A stretch of 64,000 nucleotides of DNA from NCBI RefSeq assembly GCF_900537115.1, contig NZ_UNRG01000010.1, forward strand, positions 62,001 through 126,000, read 5' to 3'. This DNA comes from Arthrobacter sp. Alg241-R88 (lineage in GTDB: Bacteria > Actinomycetota > Actinomycetes > Actinomycetales > Micrococcaceae). Under the pieces are notes generated by a model. It had not been told where the DNA came from, searched no databases, and saw nothing but the letters and a program-made list of their open reading frames with translations. The stretch's first letter is position 1; the number at the start of each line of letters is the position of its first letter. Both the position numbers and the translations under genes were made by a program. Positions 51,917-60,993 of this stretch are shown one piece after another.

Positions 51917-52801
51917 CTACTCCTTCTTGAGCTTGTCCTGAATGGTTCCCGCAGCCTTCTCCATCATGTTCGGCAGCTCGGTGGTGCCGTAGAAGCGGGA
52001 ATCCGGGTGCGTGGGCGGCGGCATGGGGACTCCGGCCGGGGGCTCTGCGACGTATGTGAACTCGCCCAGGCCGTCCGGCGTGGGGCCCTTGGCCCACGAA
52101 CCCTCCGCCGCGGCCTGGCCGTCGGAGAAGTTCCGGTACTGGTAGGCGACGTCCCGCATCTCCTTGTTGATGGGGAAGTTGCTGGGTACCGGGAAGTTTT
52201 CCTTGCCCTCTTCCTGCAGCTCCTTGGCCGCCGCAATCCATTGATTCTGGTGCATGGTGTCCCGTGCCAGCAGGAAGGACAACATATCGCGAATGCCATG
52301 GTCGTCTGTCATGTGATACAGCCGGGCCACCTGCAGCCGGCCCTGCATTTCGGCGTTGGCGTTGGCCCAAAAGTCTGCCAGCATGTTGCCGCTGGCAGTG
52401 ATGTAGCTGCCCTGCCACGGGTTGCCGTTGCTGTCCACGGGCCGGACGCCGGCGCCGGCCACGATGGCGGACTGAACGTCGGTTCCACCCACGATCGCCG
52501 CAACGGTGGGATCGGCCTGCACGGCGTCTTCGGTGATGCCCAGGGGTGCTTTCTCCAGCAGCTGGGCGATCATGGTGGCCAGCATCTCAACGTGGCCAAA
52601 TTCCTCGGCGCCGATTCCGAACAGCATGTCCCGATATTTCCCTGGCATGTGGGCGTTCCAAGCCTGGAACGAGTACTGCATGGCAACGGTGATTTCGCCG
52701 TACTGCCCGCCCAGGACTTCCTGCAGCTTTCGGGCGTAGACGGCGTCCGGCTTATCCGGCGTCGCCTTGTATTGAAGTTCCTGCTTGTGAAAGAAAACCA
52801 T
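51917..52801 (-). CDS. Manganese catalase family protein
   Basis: A 294-residue ferritin-like di-Mn catalase. Ligand motifs: GQYGEITVAMQYSFQAW, GAEEFGHVEML, NANAEMQGRLQVARL and LLARDTMHQNQW. The N-terminal MVFFHKQELQY is family-typical. It destroys H2O2 in the cytosol without haem. Start is ATG 52801 with GAGAGGA; upstream ATG at 52825 is less likely. Confidence 0.9.
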   Translation of the reverse strand: MVFFHKQELQYKATPDKPDAVYARKLQEVLGGQYGEITVAMQYSFQAWNAHMPGKYRDMLFGIGAEEFGHVEMLATMIAQLLEKAPLGITEDAVQADPTVAAIVGGTDVQSAIVAGAGVRPVDSNGNPWQGSYITASGNMLADFWANANAEMQGRLQVARLYHMTDDHGIRDMLSFLLARDTMHQNQWIAAAKELQEEGKENFPVPSNFPINKEMRDVAYQYRNFSDGQAAAEGSWAKGPTPDGLGEFTYVAEPPAGVPMPPPTHPDSRFYGTTELPNMMEKAAGTIQDKLKKE

Positions 52802-52879
52802 GAGTATGTCCTCTCGAGCCCACATCTGGATTTGTTTGAACCGATCCGGTTCCGGCAGCCGATTTAATCAGCATGCTTA

Positions 52880-53404
52880 CTATCCTGCGTCAGGTGTGCC
52901 GATTTTTCCAGACGTTGGGCTACCCCGAAATAGAAGCCAGCCACCGAGGGCCAGGGCCACGCTGACTCCCAGGAAGCCAAGGTCCCAGGCCAGTGGGCCG
53001 CCCAGATCGTCCCGGACGTGGTGGATCTGCAGGAGCTGGTGGTTGACCAGGCCCTCGACGACATTGAACATTCCCCATCCGCACAGGACCAGGCCGGTGT
53101 GGAAACTCCAGCGGCCGGACAGCCGCCCCTGCCGGCGGGCTCGGACGGTGAGGGCCGCCGCGGCCACCACCAGCACCCACATGGCGCTGTGGAACAAGCC
53201 GTCCGCCAGGGTGTTCAATTCCAGGCCCGCCACAGTTTTGGTATCGCCGCTTTCGGTGTGGCTGAGCATGTGGTGCCATTGCAGCAACTGGTGCAGGACG
53301 ATGCCGTCCAGAAAGCCGCCGATCCCCATGCCGAACAGGAAGGCAGGCGCCCGCGCCGGTGCGCCGGCCGCCCTCGCCGGCGGCGTTCGGATTACCCGTG
53401 ACAC
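52880..53404 (-). CDS. DUF2243 membrane protein
   Basis: A 174-residue protein with four membrane helices. GFLDGIVLHQLLQWHHMLS and VEGLVNHQLLQIHHVRD are the paired His-rich motifs of DUF2243, which may bind a metal or haem in the membrane. Start GTG 53404 has GGGGGAG ahead; ATG 53431 is the alternative. It lies 78 bases before the Mn-catalase gene. Confidence 0.85.
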   Translation of the reverse strand: MSRVIRTPPARAAGAPARAPAFLFGMGIGGFLDGIVLHQLLQWHHMLSHTESGDTKTVAGLELNTLADGLFHSAMWVLVVAAAALTVRARRQGRLSGRWSFHTGLVLCGWGMFNVVEGLVNHQLLQIHHVRDDLGGPLAWDLGFLGVSVALALGGWLLFRGSPTSGKIGTPDAG

Positions 53405-53623
53405 TGTTCGCTCCCCCTTCGATTGGTGCACCTTTTACCTAGTCCCCTACCCGCCGTCGGACGCCCTAAGCATGCTGCGCGCCCGCTGCCGGTGCCGGCG
53501 CAGCGACCCTTGACCAGCTCCCGCCTGAAGTGGAAACGTAGGGCACGCGGTGCGCCTCAAGCAGCGGGGTGGTTCCTGGATGAGACGGAACCGCACTGCC
53601 AGCCAACAACCAAGGCGGCACAC

Positions 53624-54772
53624 ATGCGAGCAATGGTTTACCGCGGCCCGTACAAGATCCGGGTCGAAGAAAAAGACATTCCTAAGATTGAGCATCCTAA
53701 TGATGCAATCGTGCGGGTGACGAGGGCTGCGATTTGCGGCTCTGACCTGCACCTCTACCACGGCATGATGCCCGATACCCGGGTGGGCATGACGTTCGGG
53801 CACGAATTCATCGGCGTGGTGCACGAGGTTGGCTCCTCGGTGCAGAACCTGACGGTCGGGGATCGGGTGATGGTCCCCTTCAACGTCTACTGCGGGTCCT
53901 GCTACTTCTGTGCCCGCGGGCTGTATTCGAACTGCCACAACGTGAACCCGAACGCGACGGCGGTGGGCGGCATCTACGGCTACTCCCACACCTGCGGAGG
54001 GTACGACGGCGGCCAGTCCGAGTACGTGCGGGTCCCCTTCGCCGACGTCGGGCCAGGCCTGATCCCCGACTGGATGGACGAAGAGGACGCCGTCCTGCTC
54101 ACCGACGCCTGCCCCACCGGCTACTTCGGCGCCCAACTCGGCGACATCGCCCAAGGCGACACCGTGGTGGTGTTCGGCGCCGGGCCGGTGGGCCTGTTCG
54201 CCGCCAAGTCCGCCTGGCTGATGGGCGCAGGCCGGGTCATCGTGGTCGACCATCTGGAGTACCGGCTGGAGAAGGCCCGCACGTTCGCCCACGCCGAAAC
54301 CTACAACTTCGCCGAATACGACGACATTGTGGTGCACCTGAAGAAGGAGACCGACTACCTCGGCGCCGACGTCGTCATCGACGCCGTAGGCGCCGAGGCC
54401 GACGGCAATTTCCTTCAGCACGTCACCAGCAGCAAACTCAAACTCCAGGGCGGCTCCCCCATCGCCCTGAACTGGGCCATCGACTCCGTCCGCAAGGGCG
54501 GCACCGTGTCCGTGGTGGGCGCCTACGGCCCCATTTTCAGCGCCGTGAAATTCGGCGACGCGATGAACAAGGGCCTGACACTGCGGATGAACCAGTGCCC
54601 GGTCAAACGGCAATGGCCCCGGCTCTTCGAACACATCCGCAACGGGTACCTCAAACCCAGCGACATCGTCACCCACCGCATCCCGCTGGAACACATCGCC
54701 GAGGGCTACCACATCTTCTCCGCGAAGCTCGATAACTGCATCAAACCCCTCGTCATTCCCAGCGCGGCCTGA
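53624..54772 (+). CDS. Zinc alcohol dehydrogenase, formaldehyde-dehydrogenase-like
   Basis: A 382-residue MDR enzyme. Catalytic Zn ligands are in AAICGSDLHLYHG and GHEFIG; the structural Zn site is CGSCYFCARGLYSNC. The NAD loop is FGAGPVGLFAA, with acidic VVDHLEYRLEKA favouring NAD. The extended middle region (TCGGYDGGQSEYVRVP, IDSVRKGGTVSVVG) matches glutathione-independent formaldehyde dehydrogenases. Start ATG 53624; the frame is open to 53423 without coding character. Confidence 0.9.
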   Translation: MRAMVYRGPYKIRVEEKDIPKIEHPNDAIVRVTRAAICGSDLHLYHGMMPDTRVGMTFGHEFIGVVHEVGSSVQNLTVGDRVMVPFNVYCGSCYFCARGLYSNCHNVNPNATAVGGIYGYSHTCGGYDGGQSEYVRVPFADVGPGLIPDWMDEEDAVLLTDACPTGYFGAQLGDIAQGDTVVVFGAGPVGLFAAKSAWLMGAGRVIVVDHLEYRLEKARTFAHAETYNFAEYDDIVVHLKKETDYLGADVVIDAVGAEADGNFLQHVTSSKLKLQGGSPIALNWAIDSVRKGGTVSVVGAYGPIFSAVKFGDAMNKGLTLRMNQCPVKRQWPRLFEHIRNGYLKPSDIVTHRIPLEHIAEGYHIFSAKLDNCIKPLVIPSAA

Positions 54773-54786
54773 AAGGAAAAACCATC

Positions 54787-55377
54787 ATGGCTGAGATACC
54801 AACGCCCTACACCGCGGCCAAGCCGGCCCTGAAGGAGTCCGTGGAGGACCTGCGCGCCCGGATCCCGGGCTGGGGTGCGGACCTGGACCCGGCCGACAGG
54901 CCCTCCTACCCCCGCGAACAACCTGGCATCGAAACCGGCGCACATTGGGACTTCCCTGAGCGCCAGCCTGAGAAATGGCCCCGGGAACGGTCCGTCGAAC
55001 ACGCATTCCTGACCCCCGTTTTCGGGACCTCCACCCCACCCAAGGGCGCGTCCGGGGCCATCCGCAAGTACGCCTACAAGTACAGCGAGGGCCGGGCAGC
55101 GCACTGGCTCCTGCTCATCGCCGCAGACCGCGTGGACGCCTGGGAAAGCCATCTGCGATCGTTCGCCACCATGCGTCCGGACAACCCCGTCACCGAAACC
55201 GGGGTGCTCAGCGAGTTCTCCCGCCACGGTGTCCGGTCCCGGTTTGGACAAAAGCGCGCCGACGTGAACCACCAGTGGATTGATCCGCTGTTGGTGGGCG
55301 GGCCCTGGGTGCTTGCCGGTTTAGGTGGGGTTGCCGCGGTGCGGGCGCTAACGCGGGCGGCGGGGGGACGGAAATGA
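54787..55377 (+). CDS. Protein of unknown function, ADH-linked
   Basis: A 196-residue protein with no signal peptide. It is Pro/Arg-rich for 60 residues (EDLRARIPGWGADLDPADRPSYPRE), then contains APVFGTSTPP-like and KYSEGRAAHWLLLIAADRVDAWE segments and ends with a hydrophobic stretch (PWVLAGLGGVAAVRALTRA) that could anchor it. It lies 14 bases after the dehydrogenase gene and overlaps the MBL gene (ATGA), so the three form one operon. Confidence 0.75.
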   Translation: MAEIPTPYTAAKPALKESVEDLRARIPGWGADLDPADRPSYPREQPGIETGAHWDFPERQPEKWPRERSVEHAFLTPVFGTSTPPKGASGAIRKYAYKYSEGRAAHWLLLIAADRVDAWESHLRSFATMRPDNPVTETGVLSEFSRHGVRSRFGQKRADVNHQWIDPLLVGGPWVLAGLGGVAAVRALTRAAGGRK

Positions 55378-56144
55378 CGCAGGCCACCTCGGGCAGGGCG
55401 TCGTTCACCACGGTCGCGGACGGCGTGCACTGCGTCTCCGAGGCCTTCGTCAATTTCTACCTGGTGGAAAGCCCTGACGGGCTGACCCTGGTGGACTCCG
55501 GGCTGCCGGCGATGTGGAAGACGCTGGAGGAATCAATGCGGGGCCTGGGGCATGCCGTGGGCGACATCAAGGCGGTGGTGCTCACCCACGCACACTTCGA
55601 CCACCTGGGCCTGGCGCACCGGCTGCACTCGGAATTCAAGGTGCCGGTGTGGGTGCACGGCGGCGATTCCTTCATCGCCCGCCACCCCTACCGGTACCAG
55701 CACGAGAAGTCCCGTTTCGTCTTTGCGCTGGCGCATCCCGGCGGCCTTCCCGTCCTCGCCAGCATGACCAGGGCGGGCGCCTTGCGGGTGAAGGGCGTTG
55801 ACGACTTAACCCTGTTCCCTGCCGGATCCGGCACGCTGCCGGTGCCGGGATCGCCCGAGGTGGTGTTCTCCCCCGGCCACACGGCCGGGCACTGCGGCCT
55901 GTACCTGCGGGACCGGGATGTGCTGTTCAGCGGCGACGCCCTGGTGACGCTTGATCCCTATTCGGGACGGACGGGTCCGCGCATCGTGGCAGGAGCGGCC
56001 ACCATGGACAGCCGGCAGAACCTGGACACCCTTACCCAGCTGGCGCGGACCGGCGCTTCGCTGGTCCTGCCCGGCCACGGTGAACCCTGGACAGGCGGCA
56101 TCGAAGAGGCAGTGGAAGCAGCCCGGCGCGAGGCGGCCGCCTGA
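55374..56144 (+). CDS. MBL-fold metallo-hydrolase
   Basis: A 256-residue metallo-beta-lactamase-fold enzyme. Metal motifs: THAHFDHLG, PGHTAGHCGLY, FSGDALV and PGHGEPW. The operon with a formaldehyde-dehydrogenase-like enzyme hints at thioester hydrolysis as in glyoxalase II or S-formyl-thiol hydrolases, but substrate is unproven. Confidence 0.88.
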   Translation: MTQATSGRASFTTVADGVHCVSEAFVNFYLVESPDGLTLVDSGLPAMWKTLEESMRGLGHAVGDIKAVVLTHAHFDHLGLAHRLHSEFKVPVWVHGGDSFIARHPYRYQHEKSRFVFALAHPGGLPVLASMTRAGALRVKGVDDLTLFPAGSGTLPVPGSPEVVFSPGHTAGHCGLYLRDRDVLFSGDALVTLDPYSGRTGPRIVAGAATMDSRQNLDTLTQLARTGASLVLPGHGEPWTGGIEEAVEAARREAAA

Positions 56145-56304
56145 TCCCGGTGTGCGTCAGCCCGCCGTCGTGATGCCCCTGGCGACACACGCGGCGTCGC
56201 AGTCCCTGCTGCTGACACAGAAAAAACACCCTGTTGAAACAATTCAGCAACCTCGCCACGGCAAGCTGTTCTTACGGGGATACAACAGCAGGAGGCACCG
56301 CATC

Positions 56305-56529
56305 ATGGAGGCACCAAAAGTAATGACGGCCCAGCTTCGCATCGGCGACCAGATCGAAGCGTGGCACAACGGCAAGCTCTTTCACCGGGGGCGGGTGACC
56401 GACGTCGTACCCGCCCTGGAACTGTTCTGGATCCTGGACGCAAGGACCGGGGCGCGGAAGTTGCTGGATCCTGAGGCGCTGGAAATCCGGCACGTGGAGC
56501 AACAGGCCAAGCCTCTGGCCACCGCTTGA
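56305..56529 (+). CDS. Small beta-barrel-like protein of unknown function
   Basis: A 74-residue protein: AQLRIGDQIEAWHNGKLFHRGRVTDVV and ELFWILDARTGARKLLDPEAL suggest an SH3-like barrel. Start ATG 56305 has a perfect AGGAGG nine bases ahead. Unrecognised family. Confidence 0.75.
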   Translation: MEAPKVMTAQLRIGDQIEAWHNGKLFHRGRVTDVVPALELFWILDARTGARKLLDPEALEIRHVEQQAKPLATA

Positions 56530-56606
56530 GCGTGGTCGCTTTTCCGGCAGCGGCCGGACACAGTAACCTCTGAATCCGGAAGAGTTTTCGGTGAAGGAGG
56601 CCGGCG

Positions 56607-57395
56607 TTGAGCCAGGGGCAGCCCAACAGCATTCCGGAGGACAGCGGAGAGCAGTGGATCTCCGCTGAGGACCGCGGCCTGCAGGAACTGGTCCTCAACA
56701 GTGTGGACGTCAGCTCGTTCCTCCAGGAGCTCGCAGTGCTCGCCGCGTCCACGCTGTCCACGACGGTGAGTCCGCTCCACTGTGGAGTGACGGTGGTAAG
56801 GCACCGGAAGCCTGCGGTTGCGGCAAGCAGCGACTCTCTTGCCCGGTCCCTGGATGAGCTCCAGAACGGGTTCGAGGACGGACCGTGCCTCACTGCCCTG
56901 CGGCGGCAGGAAACCATCCTGGTTCAGGACGTGAGCATGGAGCGGCGGTGGCCCGAGTACACGGGCGCGGCAAGGGACCGGGGCATTGGTTTCATCCTGG
57001 CTGTCCCGCTGCATCTTTCCGGTGAGGCGGAAGCTGTGGTTAACCTCTACGCCGAGAAGCCGGGAAGCCTGTCCCCTGTGGACATAGCCACCGCGCAGAA
57101 CTTCGTGGCCAACGCTTCAAAGTCGCTGAAACTTGCGCTGAAGCTGGCCGGACTGCGTGACGCCAGCGACGACCTGGCCGCGGCCATGAAATCCCGGGCC
57201 ATGATCGACATGGCAGTGGGCGTGATCATGGCGCAGAAGCGCTGTACCCATGATGAAGCCATTTATCAGCTCACCAGGTCCTCCAGCGCCCAGAACACCA
57301 GGCTCAAGGAAACTGCCGCCGTCGTGGTCGGGGCGGTCAGCGGCAGGGGTGCGGCCGGAGCCGGGGACAGCCTCCGGATGGTTTTGGAGGCGTAG
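56607..57395 (+). CDS. GAF-ANTAR transcription antiterminator, second copy
   Basis: A 262-residue paralogue of the protein at 26356, sharing SLDELQNGFEDGPCLTALR, GIGFILAVPLHLSGEAEAVVNLY and the ANTAR segment MIDMAVGVIMAQKRCTHDEA. Starts at TTG 56607 with AAGGAGG. It likely controls its own set of hairpin leaders. Confidence 0.88.
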   Translation: MSQGQPNSIPEDSGEQWISAEDRGLQELVLNSVDVSSFLQELAVLAASTLSTTVSPLHCGVTVVRHRKPAVAASSDSLARSLDELQNGFEDGPCLTALRRQETILVQDVSMERRWPEYTGAARDRGIGFILAVPLHLSGEAEAVVNLYAEKPGSLSPVDIATAQNFVANASKSLKLALKLAGLRDASDDLAAAMKSRAMIDMAVGVIMAQKRCTHDEAIYQLTRSSSAQNTRLKETAAVVVGAVSGRGAAGAGDSLRMVLEA

Positions 57396-57494
57396 CAAAA
57401 GCCGCATGCCGGCCGTGCATAGAATGAAGCCAATGCGGCACCACCGCGGCAGTCCGGGCGTCACCTGCCCGCTACCACCACGAAGGAGCACATC

Positions 57495-57758
57495 ATGATC
57501 GGATTCATCGTTGCAGGGTTGATCATCGGCGCATTGGCCCGCCTCATCAAGCCGGGCAAGCAAAACCTGGGCCTGTTGGCAACCCTCCTGCTGGGCCTGG
57601 TGGGCTCGGTGATCGGCGGAGTGGTCGCTTCCCTGCTGGGCACCGGAGACATCTTCGAGCTGAACTTCCTGGGCTTCATCGTGGCCGTCATTGCCTCCGT
57701 ACTCCTGGTGGGCACAGCCGAAGCCGTTGTGGGCCGCCGCCGGTCGGTGCGCCGCTAA
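57495..57758 (+). CDS. GlsB/YeaQ/YmgE-family membrane protein
   Basis: An 87-residue protein with three hydrophobic helices (IGFIVAGLIIGALARLIKPGKQ, LVGSVIGGVVASLLG, FIVAVIASVLLVGTAEAVVG). This is the transglycosylase-associated family, usually induced by stress. ATG 57495 has GAAGGAG ahead. Confidence 0.9.
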   Translation: MIGFIVAGLIIGALARLIKPGKQNLGLLATLLLGLVGSVIGGVVASLLGTGDIFELNFLGFIVAVIASVLLVGTAEAVVGRRRSVRR

Positions 57759-57777
57759 AGCGCACCCGCCAGAACCC

Positions 57778-57842
57778 GGAGTTTTTGTCCACGTATGCAG
57801 GCTTCGCCACCCCTGAAGTCCGCATACGTGGACAAAAACTCC
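57778..57842. repeat. Dispersed long inverted-repeat element, copy 2
   Basis: Arms 57778-57805 and 57815-57842 pair at 26 of 28 positions (GGAGTTTTTGTCCACGTATG at the outside) around a 9-base loop. It lies between the convergent GlsB-like and nhaA genes. Same element as 41228-41286; both copies share GTTTTTGTCCA, TATGCAGG and GAAGTC. Confidence 0.9.
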
Positions 57843-57856
57843 ACGGCTGGCCGGCT

Positions 57857-59197
57857 CTAAGGCCGCTCCTGGTACACGTCCGGGATGCCGTCGTGGTCCG
57901 CGTCCACTCTTTCGGCAGCTTCAGCTGCACGGTACTGGCGGTTCCTGGTCTTCAATACGGCCGTTGCGAGCAGGGCTGCCAGCAGCGACGCAGCGAGAAT
58001 GCCTACCTTGGCATGGTCATCATGCAGGCTTCCCTGCCCGAAGCTAAGCTCGGCCACCAGCAGGGACACGGTGAACCCGATACCGGCCAGCAGTGCAACC
58101 CCGAACACGTCAATCCACTTGAACGATTTGTCCAACTCCGCCCTGCTGGTCTTCGTCAGGAGCCAAGTGGTGCCCATGATGCCGATGGGCTTCCCCAGCA
58201 CCAGCGCCACGATGATGCCCAGCGCCACCGGATCCGCGAGCGCTGAACCCAGTCCTTCCCAGCCGCCAACAGCTACACCGGCGGAGAAGAAGGCGAAGAT
58301 GGGAACAGCCACCCCTGCCGAGATGGGCCGGAACCGGTGCTCGAAGACCTCGGCAAGGCCCGGTCCCGCTGCGGGTCCGCCCGCCGCCTGCGAGCGGAGC
58401 ACGGGAACGGCGAAGCCCAGCAGCACACCGGCCACCGTGGCGTGAATACCGGAGGCATGGACAAGGGCCCACGTGACCACGCCGAGCGGCAGCAGGATGA
58501 CCCAGGCCGCTGAAGCTTTCCGGCCAAAGAAGTAGCGGTACTTCTGCGCGAGGAACGCGTAGATAGCCAGCGGGATGAGGGCCAGGAGCAATGGCATGAC
58601 GTGCAGGTCGCTGGTGTAGAAGAAGGCGATGATGGTGATGGCAATGAGGTCATCAACGACGGCCAGGGTCAGCAGGAAGATCCGCAGCGCGCTGGGCAGG
58701 TGCGAGCCGATGATGGCCAGGACCGCCACTGCGAAGGCGATGTCGGTGGCTGTGGGAATGGCCCAGCCGCGCAGCGTCTCCGGGCTGGTGAGGTTGATGG
58801 CGGCGTAGATCAGCGCCGGGACCACCACGCCGCCCGCTGCAGCGGCCACCGGGACGATCGATTTACTGATTTGGCGGAGATCCCCCGCCACGAACTCCCG
58901 CTTGAGCTCGAGGCCCACCAGGAAGAAGAAGATCGCCAGCAGCCCGTCGGCCGCCCAGGCTCCGAGGCTCAGTTCAAGGTGCCAGGGTTCGTAGCCCACC
59001 TTGAAGTCCCGGAGTGCGAAGTAGCTGTCCGATGCGGGCGAATTTGCCCAGACCAAGGCGATGAGCGCCGCGGCCACCAGTAGCGCTCCACCCACGGTTT
59101 CCTTGCGCAGGATCTCCCCGATCCGCAGGGATTCGGCATAGCTGCCCCGTCCGAAGATCGTGGAGCGGGTGGGGTTGGGTGGGGGCGTTTTACTCAT
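57857..59197 (-). CDS. nhaA: Na+/H+ antiporter NhaA
   Basis: A 446-residue antiporter with about 11-12 helices. [17 protein letters not shown] and [10 protein letters not shown] (the paired Asp of the ion site) are NhaA hallmarks. The C-terminal tail is longer than in E. coli (388 aa) and ends with the DxDxD-like [14 protein letters not shown], resembling a thrombospondin-type-3/EF-hand Ca2+ motif. Confidence 0.93.
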   Translation of the reverse strand: MSKTPPPNPTRSTIFGRGSYAESLRIGEILRKETVGGALLVAAALIALVWANSPASDSYFALRDFKVGYEPWHLELSLGAWAADGLLAIFFFLVGLELKREFVAGDLRQISKSIVPVAAAAGGVVVPALIYAAINLTSPETLRGWAIPTATDIAFAVAVLAIIGSHLPSALRIFLLTLAVVDDLIAITIIAFFYTSDLHVMPLLLALIPLAIYAFLAQKYRYFFGRKASAAWVILLPLGVVTWALVHASGIHATVAGVLLGFAVPVLRSQAAGGPAAGPGLAEVFEHRFRPISAGVAVPIFAFFSAGVAVGGWEGLGSALADPVALGIIVALVLGKPIGIMGTTWLLTKTSRAELDKSFKWIDVFGVALLAGIGFTVSLLVAELSFGQGSLHDDHAKVGILAASLLAALLATAVLKTRNRQYRAAEAAERVDADHDGIPDVYQERP

Positions 59198-59441
59198 GAA
59201 GCGTCCTCAAATCCGGGTCGACAAAATTATGCCGACCAGACTTCCCGGCGCACCTTCAAACCATCCTACAGGGCCGACCTTTCCGCAGGCATGGCCTCAA
59301 AGCAGCATCAGGGGACGAAGACAACAGAAGATGCTTGTGGTCCAATTCACTCCTTTCCCATCCGAAACAGGAGCAGCTTCGAAGCACTTCTGTCCCTCAT
59401 CTGGGACGACAACGTTACTTGTATGAGGAGACTGCTTTCCG

Positions 59442-60218
59442 ATGAACAAGACACTCCGCTTTATGGCTGTTCCCACCCTCGCTTTGGGCGCCCTTGCCCT
59501 CTCCGGCGCCCCCGCCATGGCGCATGACGGGGCGGACCACTACCAGTCCACCCTGAGCCAGCTCAACGGCAGCGCCGGTTCGGGCACCATCACTGTTGAT
59601 GTGACGGGCAACCAGGCCCATGTTGTCCTGAATGTTTCCGGCATGCCGGCGACCTTCATGGACGCCCCGTACCCGCACGTCCAGCACATCCATGGCGGAG
59701 CGCAGGGCGTCTGCCCGGCCCCTTCCGCCGATAAGGACGGCGACCAGGTCATTTCCACCACCGAAGGCGCCCCGTCCTACGGCGGCATCGTCACTACCCT
59801 CTCCACCAGCGGCGACACCAGCCCCGCAGCAGGCCTTGACCTCAAGGTGGGCGGCCAGGGTGCCGCATACACCGTTGACCGCACCTTCGAGCTGAACGCC
59901 GAGACCAGGGCGGCCCTCGCAGCAGGCACCGCAGTGGTGGTGGTGCACGGCCTTGACCCTGCCACCCTCAGCGCTGCCGGCCAGGCCGCAAAGAGCGACC
60001 TCGCACCGACCCTTCCGCTCGCCGCCACCTCCCCCGCGTTGTGCGGAACCCTGACTGCAGGGCAGATGAAGATGCCTGCGGGAGGCGCTGACACCGGCAT
60101 TGCCCAGGAAACCGGCACCGACACCGGAGCCCTCGCCATCGGCGGCGGCCTGGCCCTGGTCGCCCTCGCCGGCGGCGCCTACGTTGTACGCCGCCGCAGC
60201 ACCGCTGCAGCAGCCTAA
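59442..60218 (+). CDS. Secreted CHRD-domain surface protein
   Basis: A 258-residue exported protein: signal (about 1-27, ending AMAHD), a CHRD-like beta domain (about 33-195; VVLNVSGMPATFMDAPYPHVQHIHGG, TAVVVVHGLDP), a short linker, and a C-terminal membrane helix with basic tail (GALAIGGGLALVALAGGAYVVRRR). No LPxTG is visible; ETGTDTG precedes the helix. It lies 23 bases before a sortase gene, which may process it. Confidence 0.85.
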   Translation: MNKTLRFMAVPTLALGALALSGAPAMAHDGADHYQSTLSQLNGSAGSGTITVDVTGNQAHVVLNVSGMPATFMDAPYPHVQHIHGGAQGVCPAPSADKDGDQVISTTEGAPSYGGIVTTLSTSGDTSPAAGLDLKVGGQGAAYTVDRTFELNAETRAALAAGTAVVVVHGLDPATLSAAGQAAKSDLAPTLPLAATSPALCGTLTAGQMKMPAGGADTGIAQETGTDTGALAIGGGLALVALAGGAYVVRRRSTAAAA

Positions 60219-60250
60219 GCACCGGCTGGCTGATCACCATCGTGATTAAC

Positions 60251-60946
60251 ATGAATTCCGGCTGCCGCGGGGGCCTTTTTGCCTCCTCGGCGGCCGGGTT
60301 TCTGCTCGCCTTGGCCTTGGCCGGCTGCGGTGCCGGCAGTACCGGAACGCCCGACGCCGGTTCCCCGCCTTCCGCTTCCGCCGCACCCTCTGCGGCGGCT
60401 ACCCGTGCCGTGCCCGGTTCAGCCGTGCCGGCGCCTTCCGCTGCCGGCCCCGCTGCCGCCGCGCCTCCTGCCGCAGAAAGTGCGGTCCTGTCCCGGTCCG
60501 AACCAGTGTCGCTGGAAATCCCGGCCATCGGTGTTCGGACCGAACTCCTCAGCCTTGGCCTGCGGGAGAACGGCTCACTGGAGGTGCCCCAGGACGACGG
60601 CAACGGAGCCCCTGCCAGCTGGTACAACGGCTCCCCCACTCCCGGGGAACGCGGACCATCGGTCATGCTGGGCCATGTGAACTCCCCCAATGGACGCGGG
60701 GGCGTCTTCGCAGACCTCCGCAAGCTGGTTCCCGGGATGGAGGTCGCCGTGTCCCGCGCTGACGGCAGCACCGCCGTTTTCACTGTTGACCGCGGCGAGC
60801 TCTACAGCAAGAACGAATTCCCGACCCTCGAGGTCTATGGAAACACCGCAGGATCCGAACTCCGCCTCATCACCTGCGACGGCTACGATCCCGCCACCGG
60901 CCTCTTCGACGACAACTACGTCATCTACGCAAAACTCAAAGCCTGA
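60251..60946 (+). CDS. Class F-like sortase
   Basis: A 231-residue lipoprotein-type sortase: signal with LALAGCGAG, a Pro/Ala linker, then the sortase barrel (about 85-231). SLEIPAIGVRTEL is the family start, LGHVNS carries the catalytic His, and LRLITCDGYD the catalytic Cys. The usual Arg near DNxVVYA is not obvious (DDNYVIYAKL). Start ATG 60251 is preferred to GTG 60242. Likely acts on the adjacent CHRD protein. Confidence 0.85.
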   Translation: MNSGCRGGLFASSAAGFLLALALAGCGAGSTGTPDAGSPPSASAAPSAAATRAVPGSAVPAPSAAGPAAAAPPAAESAVLSRSEPVSLEIPAIGVRTELLSLGLRENGSLEVPQDDGNGAPASWYNGSPTPGERGPSVMLGHVNSPNGRGGVFADLRKLVPGMEVAVSRADGSTAVFTVDRGELYSKNEFPTLEVYGNTAGSELRLITCDGYDPATGLFDDNYVIYAKLKA

Positions 60947-60951
60947 CAGGC

Positions 60952-60979
60952 GGCCGCGACTCCCCGAAGGGGCGCGGCC
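60952..60979 (+). terminator. Hairpin between sortase and lipoprotein genes
   Basis: GGCCGCG / CGCGGCC outer arms and CCCC / GGGG inner arms around a GAA loop, just after the sortase stop. Confidence 0.55.
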
Positions 60980-60993
60980 AGGACGGAAGAGCC

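Noticed and set aside
49548-52418. 956-codon minus-strand frame across ctaD and part of the Mn-catalase gene
   Set aside because: Antisense to ctaC/ctaD; the frame runs through two terminators and has low-complexity Gly/His/Asp composition typical of shadows.
56255-56395. Duplicated fragment (HGKLFLRG upstream of and HNGKLFHRG within the 74-aa protein)
   Set aside because: About 18 of 23 bases agree, but the upstream copy lies before a perfect ribosome site and start; chance or old duplication cannot be separated.
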